Assembly: GCA_030148325.1 (NCBI GenBank)
Contig: JASBTR010000013.1
Span: 1-45,284 of the forward strand
Reading direction: 5' to 3'
DNA from: Gammaproteobacteria bacterium
GTDB taxonomy: Bacteria > Pseudomonadota > Gammaproteobacteria > UBA6429 > Thiohalophilaceae
DNA length: 45,284 nucleotides
Shown piece after piece: positions 27,627 through 35,906 of the stretch (positions within the stretch are counted from its first letter, which is position 1; the number at the start of each line of letters is the position of its first letter). The notes under the pieces were generated by a model that had not been told where the DNA came from, searched no databases, and worked only from the letters and a program-made list of their open reading frames with translations. The translations under genes were made by a program, and so were the position numbers.

Positions 27627-28404
27627 GCAGTTCACTCTCATTATCAATCACGAGTCCATGCTCAAACCATTCCAGCTCGGAGGCCAGACTAACCACCCGG
27701 CCAATAACAAAGACAACCGGCGCTTTTAGATCTTCCTCCGTCACCCGCTGCTGCAGCTGCGATAATTCGCAGATCAGGCAACGTTGACGCCGGCTTGCAC
27801 CATTTTCAATCGCCGCCGCCGGACTGTTGGCCGGCAGGCCGGCATAAATAAGCTGCCGGCTGATATAGCCGATGTTCGCCACCCCCATGTAAATAACCAG
27901 CGTCCTGTTCTCGTCCGCCAGACTCGCCCAGTCAAGATCCAGAGGTTGATTATTCTGGGCATGACCACTGACAAACTGCACACTATTGGCCAGGCCGCGA
28001 TGGGTCAGCGGAATCCCGGCATAACTGGTGCAGGCCGAAGCGGCAGTAATCCCCGGTATGACTTCAAAGCGCACACCCTGCTTTGCCAGATACCAGGCTT
28101 CCTCACTGCCTCGGCCAAAAATAAAAGGATCGCCGCCTTTGAGCCTGACAATGGCACGTTCTGTTTCAGCAAGATTGACCAGCAGGGCATTGATTTCATC
28201 CTGCGCCAGGGTATGTTGGCCCGAACGCTTGCCGACATAGATCCGAGTCGTGCCGGCGGGAATTAACTGCAGAATGTCATCGGAGACCAGGCGATCATAG
28301 ACCACCACATCCGCCTGTTGTATAAGACGCAGCGCCTTGACTGTGAGCAAATCGGGATCACCGGGACCGGTTCCCAGCAGGTAAACACATGCTTTTGACT
28401 TCAT
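27604..28404 (-). CDS. nirE: Uroporphyrinogen-III C-methyltransferase NirE
   Basis: This 266-residue SUMT-family enzyme starts MKSKACVYLLGTGPGDPDLLTVKALR, followed by VRLKGGDPFIFGRGSEE and EVIPGITAASACTSYAGIPLTHR, the classic SAM-binding and active-site blocks. It methylates uroporphyrinogen III twice to precorrin-2, the first committed step towards siroheme and heme d1. The in-frame upstream ATG at 28467 would add 21 non-conserved residues; ATG 28404 with AGGA upstream is preferred. It is named nirE rather than cobA/cysG because it sits in the nir operon directly after nirS. Confidence 0.9.
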   Translation of the reverse strand: MKSKACVYLLGTGPGDPDLLTVKALRLIQQADVVVYDRLVSDDILQLIPAGTTRIYVGKRSGQHTLAQDEINALLVNLAETERAIVRLKGGDPFIFGRGSEEAWYLAKQGVRFEVIPGITAASACTSYAGIPLTHRGLANSVQFVSGHAQNNQPLDLDWASLADENRTLVIYMGVANIGYISRQLIYAGLPANSPAAAIENGASRRQRCLICELSQLQQRVTEEDLKAPVVFVIGRVVSLASELEWFEHGLVIDNESELHAQHYPS

Positions 28405-28598
28405 GGCATGGGTCCTGTTTTGTGTATGATGGCTAAAGCAAATAATAACTGACCGGCATGTTCTCACAAATTACATCTGACAGTGAGGACGGCCACAAAC
28501 CAGGAGGAAAAACCGGTGAAAACATCCGGGTCAGTTATCCTGTATTTTTTAGCAATTAAAAATACAGGCGGGGATAAACCCCGCCTGCCTGTCTACGT

Positions 28599-30251
<1,653 letters not shown>

Positions 30252-30265
30252 TTATCTCAATCTAA

Positions 30266-30307
30266 ATTTATCCCCAAGCCCGACAGGCCATCCTTGATGT
30301 ACATCAA
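30266..30307 (-). promoter_or_regulatory. Perfect FNR/DNR box and -10 element for nirS
   Basis: TTGATGTACATCAA at 30294-30307 is a fully symmetrical 14-mer matching TTGAT-N4-ATCAA. Reading leftwards, ATAAAT at 30266-30271 lies 22 nt away as a -10. The nirS ATG is at 30230. This is the strongest of the seven boxes and implies NO/low-O2 activation through a DNR-type protein. Confidence 0.82.
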
Positions 30308-30646
30308 GCAGGCAACAAAGATTAAACATATAAGAAAATTATTCCCTCTTCAGAACAAACCAGTCATTCGGAAAAAACCTGGATATATTCAGCGCAGCTA
30401 TTATTTTCTGACCTGTTGGTAACAACTCTAATACAATATAGTCCATTCGCCAGACAATGAAATATTTTTTCCTGACCAGCCTGGATAGCGGATAAATCAC
30501 AACCGCTCAGACCCGCTCACGGCATAAATCTAACGTGGCCGTCCGGCGGATGCTGGAAAAAATCACGGAGAAGCACAGGAGATAGCGATGATCTTTCCCC
30601 TGCCCCGAATATAACATTCAGGTAATGTCTGGGCCTGCATGCAGGG
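30308..30646. other. Intergenic upstream of the nirS promoter
   Basis: There is no supportable gene. A good Shine-Dalgarno (AGGAG 30577-30581) precedes only an 8-codon frame (ATG 30588, stop 30612-30614), itself preceded by an 11-codon frame from 30550. These look like remnants. The whole nirS-to-next-gene gap is 735 nt, and the rest is occupied by the repeat at 30647-30806. Confidence 0.4.
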
Positions 30647-30806
30647 AAATAAACAACCCCGCCGCAAGCGCGGGCGGGGTATTCAATCGCAGGAGCGAGC
30701 TTGCTCGCGAAAGCGGTGGATGAACCTCAAACTATTCGCGGGCAAGCCCGCTCCTACCGGTTTTCACCGCAAGCAGCGGGGAATTTAACCCATAAGAGAT
30801 TAAGGA
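30647..30806. repeat. Composite dispersed repeat, copy 2
   Basis: Nearly identical in layout and sequence to 8142-8300: CCCCGCCGCAAGCGCGGGCGGGG, then CAGGAGCGAGCTTGCTCGC, GGATGAACCTCAAACTATTC, GGGCAAGCCCGCTCCTAC, CGGTTTTCACCGCAAGC and GGGGAATTTAACCCATAAGAGATTAA, with a small number of substitutions and indels. It is in the same orientation as copy 1, 22.5 kb away. Confidence 0.88.
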
Positions 30807-30822
30807 TGGCCATGAAACTGGA

Positions 30823-30954
30823 CTAAAAACAAGGCCATATCAATACTGGTGCCAAAAAGCCTTTCCAGAAGGGAAAAGCCACAAACAACGCCAGGAGGGC
30901 GCTCAGCAAAGCAGAAATAAACAACCCGGTCGAAGGACCCGGAGGCTGCTGCAA
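30823..30954 (-). CDS. Possible 43-residue hydrophobic peptide
   Basis: A minus-strand frame from TTG 30954 to TAG 30823 would encode a short Pro/Gln-rich head followed by one strongly hydrophobic segment (GLFISALLSALLALFVAFPFW). It begins 11 nt past the stop of the 99-residue gene in the same direction. No ATG or clear SD supports it; the frame runs open into the upstream gene. It is kept only because the hydrophobic run is striking. Confidence 0.2.
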   Translation of the reverse strand: MQQPPGPSTGLFISALLSALLALFVAFPFWKGFLAPVLIWPCF

Positions 30955-30965
30955 CGACAGCCGTC

Positions 30966-31265
30966 TTAGCCCGGATAATCGTTCATGCTGTTGAAAATAA
31001 CCCTGAAGCCCAGAAACTCGACATTCGTGCGATCTTTGAGATTGTCATAGTCATCGACAACCACATAGGCATGGATAAACCACTCTCCATCTCTGTCAAG
31101 AATATCCACCTCGGAAATATTGTAGATGCACTCCTTGCTGAACAGGCTGGCAACCCTGCTGGCGATATCCCGCCCCTCGCCCTTGCCAATATCCCAGCTT
31201 TTGTGGATACGCGCTCTTTCTTCATCCGATGCAAGCATCCACTCTTCAACACTGACTGCTGACAT
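30966..31265 (-). CDS. Hypothetical acidic protein, 99 residues
   Basis: This small soluble protein is not one I recognise. It starts MSAVSVEEWMLASDEERARIHKSW and includes an aromatic, acidic segment (DGEWFIHAYVVVDDYDNLKDRTNVEFLGFRVIF) that could form a beta-sheet domain. It has no signal peptide, membrane segment or metal motif. ATG 31265 has GGGGGAA about 6 nt upstream, a good SD. It stands alone between the nirS promoter region and another unknown gene in the same direction; a role in denitrification is possible only by proximity. Confidence 0.62.
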   Translation of the reverse strand: MSAVSVEEWMLASDEERARIHKSWDIGKGEGRDIASRVASLFSKECIYNISEVDILDRDGEWFIHAYVVVDDYDNLKDRTNVEFLGFRVIFNSMNDYPG

Positions 31266-31478
31266 GATATTCCCCCTTTTACATTAACGCGTTTGCAACG
31301 ATTATTTTCCAGCCTGCCACGCCTGCTGCAGGCAGGATATTTTTATTTCCGCAGCCCTGACATGATGATAAATAATGTTCACTCAAAGAATAATAAACCT
31401 GCTCTCAACAACAAAATCATTGCCTCCAGATAACCGGACTGTTGCCAATCAGGACAGGAACCCCGGCCAACAGAGCCT

Positions 31479-31976
31479 TCAATCCTTTATGTGCTCATAT
31501 TTTATGACATGGTCCTTGACCACACCTCTTTTTACCACTTGCATTGAATCATTCGGAAATTCTATCGTGCAGGGGGTCGAGTCACCACAATCAAACATAA
31601 CCTGCCCATCCACTCTGCGGATAACGTCCAGGTGCGCAACAACGGGTTTCTCCAGCAGGCCGAAGGTATCTCGGATATAGGCGCTGCCCGTCGTCTCCCT
31701 GTTGACCACATTAAAAACCTTTTTTATCACCTCCGGTGTGACCTGCTTCGAATACGGATAGGGGATAAAGAGTCGTATAATCCTGTTGTTAGGATAAAAT
31801 TTCACATAATGACTATTACCGGAGATTTCAGCCATTTTACCGTTATTTCCCTGGCGCGAAAAATATCCCGAATACACGATTACATCTCCCTTTTCCTGCT
31901 GCGAAAACGCGAACCCCGGAAACAGCATGGATACGACAGCAGCAAACAGTAGCGGAAAAACAGCGGTAGCCTTCAT
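31479..31976 (-). CDS. Exported hypothetical protein, 165 residues
   Basis: A signal peptide (MKATAVFPLLFAAVVSMLFPGFAFS, cleaved near residue 25-26) is followed by about 140 residues without recognisable domains. Two cysteines lie close together in FDCGDSTPC, possibly a disulfide. The rest is beta-rich (VIVYSGYFSRQG, FYPNNRIIRLFIPYPY). It is divergent from the plus-strand gene at 32161 with a palindrome between them. The function is unknown; periplasmic or outer-membrane location is inferred. Confidence 0.68.
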   Translation of the reverse strand: MKATAVFPLLFAAVVSMLFPGFAFSQQEKGDVIVYSGYFSRQGNNGKMAEISGNSHYVKFYPNNRIIRLFIPYPYSKQVTPEVIKKVFNVVNRETTGSAYIRDTFGLLEKPVVAHLDVIRRVDGQVMFDCGDSTPCTIEFPNDSMQVVKRGVVKDHVIKYEHIKD

Positions 31977-32044
31977 CTTTATTGACCTCGAATTGTATCG
32001 ACTAACATTCTATTGGCATAGAATAGCACTGGGATTGATACCTG

Positions 32045-32063
32045 CGCCAGCAATATGCTGGCG
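32045..32063. promoter_or_regulatory. Palindrome between divergent genes
   Basis: CGCCAGCA-ATA-TGCTGGCG is an 8-bp perfect inverted repeat in the 184-nt gap between divergent genes at 31976 (minus) and 32161 (plus), followed by TATAAAATAT. It could be an operator or a hairpin; nothing further supports either. Confidence 0.35.
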
Positions 32064-32160
32064 TATAAAATATGCTCACTTATGAAGCAGAGAAATGCCT
32101 GTGCTATACTGGCATGACTGAACAGCACCGACAATCCGGCCGTGGACACCTTCACTGGTG

Positions 32161-32493
32161 ATGACTGACATTTCAAGCTTGCTGATGCCCAAGGTTATGC
32201 GAAAATTTTCCAAAAACAGCTGGATTTTGCCCTTTTTCCTGGCCCTGAGCTGCCTCCTGTTCAGCCCGGCCAATACCCTCTTCGCCAGCCCGCATCCCGT
32301 ACCAACAGATGCAAAAATTTTACCCAACTCCAGCGCCAATCCGCAGAAAAATGTTCTCCGCCCACAACCGCGCGAAAGAAAACTGTCGACTTTTTTCAAG
32401 ATTGGCATTGCCCTGAACGTTATTATGATGTTTTCCTTCGCCTGGTGGGCCACAGGCCAGTGGCGTATGAAAAAAAGAAATAAGGACACCTGA
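32161..32493 (+). CDS. Small membrane protein of unknown function
   Basis: This protein of about 110 residues has an N-terminal hydrophobic segment resembling a signal or anchor (SWILPFFLALSCLLFSPANTLFA), a Pro/Asn-rich linker, and a second hydrophobic segment near the C-terminus (FFKIGIALNVIMMFSFAWWATG) ending in basic residues. The frame can start at ATG 32161, 32185 or 32197, none with a strong SD. It ends 4 nt before the SCO gene and supplies that gene's SD (AAGGA), so it probably heads the SCO-DUF420 operon. I do not recognise the family. Confidence 0.55.
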   Translation: MTDISSLLMPKVMRKFSKNSWILPFFLALSCLLFSPANTLFASPHPVPTDAKILPNSSANPQKNVLRPQPRERKLSTFFKIGIALNVIMMFSFAWWATGQWRMKKRNKDT

Positions 32494-32497
32494 TTAA

Positions 32498-33133
32498 ATG
32501 AGCGTGAAAAAAATTACTACCAGCAAAGCCTTCTGGTTTTTTATTTTATCTATCCTGCTGCTCGTATCCCTTGTATTTTTCAATTTGTGGTCATCCAGAG
32601 ACATGCCGCCCGAGCTGCAGGCGGTATTGCGCTTCCAGCCCACTGTACTGAAACCTTTCACTCTCACCGATCAGGATGGAAAACCTTTTGCCATGGCGCA
32701 ACTGAAGGGCAAAAGAACCCTGCTGTTTTTTGGCTATATGTCCTGCCCGGATATCTGTCCGACCACGCTGGCCACGCTCAACCAGGTATATAAAAAACTC
32801 GGCACTATTCCCGGCGCACGCACTGATCTACAGGTGGTTTTCGTCTCTGTCGATCCAGAACGCGACCGCCCTGAAAAACTGGCCGAATATATACATTATT
32901 TCAACCAGCGCTTTATCGGCCTCACCGGTAGCAAGGAAGCAATCGATAAATTTGCCCGCCAGTTTTCCGCCGGCTATGTACTGGAGGAAAAGCAGGCGGA
33001 TGGCAATTACCTCGTTTCCCACACCAGTTCTATTTTCCTGGTTGATCCACAGGCAAACCTGATCGCTACCTTTTCACCACCGCATCAGGCCAGAACGCTT
33101 GTTTCCCAGTATCTTCTAATCAAGAAAATGTAA
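32498..33133 (+). CDS. SCO1/SenC family copper chaperone
   Basis: This 211-residue, thioredoxin-fold protein is anchored by an N-terminal transmembrane segment (AFWFFILSILLLVSLVFFNLW). It has the copper motif CPDICPTTL and the distal His in LVSHTSSIFLVDP. SCO proteins deliver copper to the CuA site of oxidase or NO reductase subunit II. Here it is followed by a DUF420 protein and a small membrane protein, converging on the heme-copper operons of the minus strand. A second SCO gene lies at 37545-38429 in the operon of the CuA subunit, so the two may serve different targets. Confidence 0.9.
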   Translation: MSVKKITTSKAFWFFILSILLLVSLVFFNLWSSRDMPPELQAVLRFQPTVLKPFTLTDQDGKPFAMAQLKGKRTLLFFGYMSCPDICPTTLATLNQVYKKLGTIPGARTDLQVVFVSVDPERDRPEKLAEYIHYFNQRFIGLTGSKEAIDKFARQFSAGYVLEEKQADGNYLVSHTSSIFLVDPQANLIATFSPPHQARTLVSQYLLIKKM

Positions 33134-33160
33134 CCCCTGTTTCCCTGAAACTATTCACTC

Positions 33161-33589
33161 ATGGACATAATCTCTTTTCTGCCTCCGCTGCAGGCTGGAC
33201 TCAACACGCTTTCGGCGCTGCTGCTTTGCTGCGGTTACTTTTTTATCCGCAGAAAGAACCGAAACGCGCACCGCTTCTGCATGAGCTCAGCACTGTTTTT
33301 CTCCTGCCTTTTCACTGTCTCCTATCTGTATTACCATTCGCAGGTAGGCAACATCGCCTTTGCCGGTCAGGGCATCATCCGTTCGTTCTATTTCACTATT
33401 CTCGTCTCGCATGTCGTGCTCGCGGCGCTGACGGTTCCACTGGTGCTAATGACCGTCTGGCGCATCATCCGCAGGCAGCCGGAACGACACCGGTGGCTGG
33501 CGCGCAGAACCCTGCCGGTGTGGCTGTATGTTTCTGTAACCGGGGTTATGATCTATATCATGGCGTTTCATATTTATCCCCCGACATAA
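33161..33589 (+). CDS. DUF420 family membrane protein
   Basis: The 142 residues have four hydrophobic segments. The histidines of the DUF420 family are spread along it: NAHRFCMSSALFF, YLYYHSQVG, LVSHVVLAALTVPLV and ERHRWLARRTLPVWLYVSVTGVMIY. DUF420 proteins (including CtaM) are found next to cytochrome oxidase assembly genes and are thought to act in oxidase maturation. It starts 27 nt after the SCO gene. Function here is inferred from family and context. Confidence 0.82.
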   Translation: MDIISFLPPLQAGLNTLSALLLCCGYFFIRRKNRNAHRFCMSSALFFSCLFTVSYLYYHSQVGNIAFAGQGIIRSFYFTILVSHVVLAALTVPLVLMTVWRIIRRQPERHRWLARRTLPVWLYVSVTGVMIYIMAFHIYPPT

Positions 33590-33658
33590 TCCTGAAGCCG
33601 TTTCCTGAACAACGGAAAATGGTGAATATCAGCGTTTAACTTAACCAAGGTGCTAACA

Positions 33659-33901
33659 ATGGAAATAATCTATTACACTGTTGCTGCAGTCCTGCTCTAC
33701 CTGGTATCGGACTGGATACTGAACCGAATAGAAATCTATCGTGGTCAACGCCTGCCCTACCGCTCGCTGGTGTTTTTTGTGATTATCCTGATCCTCTCAG
33801 TCACCTCGTTCTCACTGATCAGCGCTTTCTATCAAAAACAGGACGCGGCTATCAGCACGGAAAAAGACGCGCCCGCCCAGTTCGACACGGTCCCGAAATA
33901 A
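33659..33901 (+). CDS. Small two-span membrane protein
   Basis: The 80 residues have two hydrophobic segments (IIYYTVAAVLLYLVSDWIL and SLVFFVIILILSVTSFSLIS) separated by a basic loop (NRIEIYRGQRLPYR), then an acidic tail. ATG 33659 has AAGG 8 nt upstream; the GTG at 33650 is less likely. It is the last gene of the SCO-DUF420 group and converges with the minus-strand heme-copper gene, 6 nt away. It may be an assembly or accessory subunit; not a family I can name. Confidence 0.65.
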   Translation: MEIIYYTVAAVLLYLVSDWILNRIEIYRGQRLPYRSLVFFVIILILSVTSFSLISAFYQKQDAAISTEKDAPAQFDTVPK

Positions 33902-33907
33902 CATGCT

Positions 33908-35284
33908 TTATGCAGGCCGCATTGATTTGATTACGATAACCAGGAAGATAATCCCGCCGATAATGGCGATCAGCCCGCCCAGTCCCATCAGTCCCATGCC
34001 CGCCACTTTTTCAATCGCATCCAGACCCTGAGCCGCACCGGCTGTTTTGCGCTGTACGCCATAGCCACCCGACCAGGCCAGCCCGGTAACGTGCATCAGC
34101 TGACCGACGGCATAAATAACAGGCTGTAGCCGAACCATTCTGCCCACAGGTTTCCTGAAACCCAGACGCGGCAACAAGTGGTAGGTGATACCCATGAACG
34201 CAAGCGTTACCGCAACGATCGAACCATGATAATGGGCGGGCACAGTGACATTGCTGCCGCTGATCATAAAACCGATAACGCCACCGACGCCAAACAGCAG
34301 AATCGAACTCAAAAGCGCATTGCCTTCTGCACTGGCTGTCGGCCTGTTGCCGCCTGTTAGCAGGCTATAGATAATGATCAGGCCAAACGGCAGGGCCGCC
34401 AGTCCTCCGCCATACTGCATCAGCCAGGTGATCGCCTGCAGGTGATCGCCGCTGTCCACGGCAAACGCCATATAAACAATCGGAGTGAATACGACAGGCA
34501 GAATACCGATGGCAAACAGAACCAACGCCACCCGGGGTGTAAGCCGGGGCATAAAACCGGCAATTGTCGCCAGGCACAGCCAGGCGACCAGCATCAGCTG
34601 GATATGCACAAATTGCAGGGTATGTCCGGCGCCCCAGAAAAGAAGTTCATAATAGTGTTCCCCCGTGATGCTCTCCGGTATCCCGTACCAGGATGCCAGC
34701 AATGCAAAAACAGCGGTGATCGCCGCAATCAGGGCCGTATACAAACCAAAACGAACCGCGCCTGCGCCACTGATCGTGGCACCGATAGGACGGGAAAATA
34801 CCAGCCCCCGCAGCACCGTAATGCTGAAGCCGATACCGAACATGCCCAGCCCCGTGAAAAAAATCGGATCCCGCAGCACTGGCACATAGTTGTTCATCAA
34901 CGGTTCGGCCGCGCCCAGGAAAGGGGAAATAACGATGATGCAGGAACCGGCAATGGCCAGCCACAGCCCCAGCCAGCCGCAGGTGGTGCAGCCTGAAGTG
35001 CTGTTAAGACTCCAGAACATACCGGCATAACCAAGGAACCAGACCAGCACGGTCAGATCCACATGCACAACCAGGGCGGTATGAAAAAAATCAACCCAGG
35101 GAATAATGTCCTGGATATACGGCGTTCTGGAAAGCACCAGCAGAATAGTAAACAGCCCGGCCACCAGCAGCGAACCCACCGCCAGCATCAGCCAGCCCGT
35201 GCTGATCAGCGTGTTGGCGCGATCTTCAGGCACAGCCAGTGAAAAACCGTCTATCAATGCATTGGGGGGGGATTCTGTTTTCAT
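33908..35284 (-). CDS. Heme-copper oxidoreductase-like subunit I lacking the CuB His-His pair
   Basis: This 458-residue protein has about 12 transmembrane segments. It retains low-spin heme ligands His74 (VVHVDLTVLVWFL) and His353, high-spin heme ligand His351 (VPAHYHGS) and one candidate CuB ligand His221 (WGAGHTLQFVH). The helix that normally carries adjacent CuB histidines is present (about 255-275, LFAIGILPVVFTPIVYMAF) but has no His; the nearest is His281 after the helix. The +4 position after His221 is Phe225, so the active-site Tyr of oxygen reductases and the Glu of cNOR are both absent. It is the last gene after the cytochrome b/ferredoxin/MvhD fusion and a single-span protein. It may be an atypical NO reductase or a heme protein with another role; an ordinary oxidase is unlikely. 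Confidence 0.75.
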   Translation of the reverse strand: MKTESPPNALIDGFSLAVPEDRANTLISTGWLMLAVGSLLVAGLFTILLVLSRTPYIQDIIPWVDFFHTALVVHVDLTVLVWFLGYAGMFWSLNSTSGCTTCGWLGLWLAIAGSCIIVISPFLGAAEPLMNNYVPVLRDPIFFTGLGMFGIGFSITVLRGLVFSRPIGATISGAGAVRFGLYTALIAAITAVFALLASWYGIPESITGEHYYELLFWGAGHTLQFVHIQLMLVAWLCLATIAGFMPRLTPRVALVLFAIGILPVVFTPIVYMAFAVDSGDHLQAITWLMQYGGGLAALPFGLIIIYSLLTGGNRPTASAEGNALLSSILLFGVGGVIGFMISGSNVTVPAHYHGSIVAVTLAFMGITYHLLPRLGFRKPVGRMVRLQPVIYAVGQLMHVTGLAWSGGYGVQRKTAGAAQGLDAIEKVAGMGLMGLGGLIAIIGGIIFLVIVIKSMRPA

Positions 35285-35402
35285 GCTGTCTCGCGCCGAA
35301 GATTAGTCGCCTGATATTTCAGGCTGGGACCTGTACCGGGCAGGGAAATGGGATTGAACTTAATCGTGATACAGGCAGCTGTCAAGCTGCGGCCTGTCCC
35401 AC

Positions 35403-35906
35403 CTATTTAATCCTGAAACGGCCAGTTTCGGAATTGAACTCAATAATCATATGCTGCTCCGGTTTGAGGCTAATCGCCTGTTCCTGCATATATATCGGCC
35501 CATCTACATTGATGTCATCATTAATCCAGACCAGCAGGCGATGATCACCGACCGGCACCTTGATATTCTGATAGATATCAACGCCCTGATCCTTGAATAG
35601 CCCGAGTGGCGCGGCTGTTTTGTTGAAAATTACTTTTCCATCCAGCTGCAACTCCATCGTAATCGGGGAACGTTCACGCGGGCAATCCATCGGGGCGCGC
35701 ATGTTGGGGGGCAACTTGAGCAATTCTTCCTGGCTCAACTTCCTGCATTTTTTCACCTGCTTGCCCACATGCCCGAGCGTAAACGTAATCATGGCCTGGT
35801 TTTCTTCAAGCTGATGATAAGGTGGATAAATAGAAAAATACCACACCAGCCCCATGAACACAGCGTAATTGAAAATCTGCAGCGGTATCCGCAAAACCTT
35901 ATTCAT
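35403..35906 (-). CDS. Single-span membrane protein with extracytoplasmic domain, unknown
   Basis: The 167 residues have one N-terminal transmembrane segment (LQIFNYAVFMGLVWYFSIYPPY) and then a ~140-residue, probably periplasmic, beta-rich domain. Two cysteines (KKCRKL and PMDCPRER) could form a disulfide. GDHRLLVWINDDIN is a notable block. ATG 35906 overlaps the end of the upstream fusion gene by eight bases (ATGAATAA) and has GGTGAG as SD; a GTG at 35918 would extend it by four residues. Translational coupling to the cytochrome b fusion and position before the heme-copper-like gene suggest a structural subunit of the same complex. Not a family I recognise. Confidence 0.7.
   Translation of the reverse strand: MNKVLRIPLQIFNYAVFMGLVWYFSIYPPYHQLEENQAMITFTLGHVGKQVKKCRKLSQEELLKLPPNMRAPMDCPRERSPITMELQLDGKVIFNKTAAPLGLFKDQGVDIYQNIKVPVGDHRLLVWINDDINVDGPIYMQEQAISLKPEQHMIIEFNSETGRFRIK

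Noticed and set aside
30550..30614. Two tiny frames (11 and 8 codons) with a good SD, upstream of nirS
   Set aside because: Too short to support as genes and not followed by a plus-strand gene that they could regulate as leader peptides.
33908..35284. Annotation as ordinary cbb3 oxidase subunit I
   Set aside because: The CuB His-His pair and the active-site Tyr are missing, and no CcoO or CcoP partner genes are adjacent.
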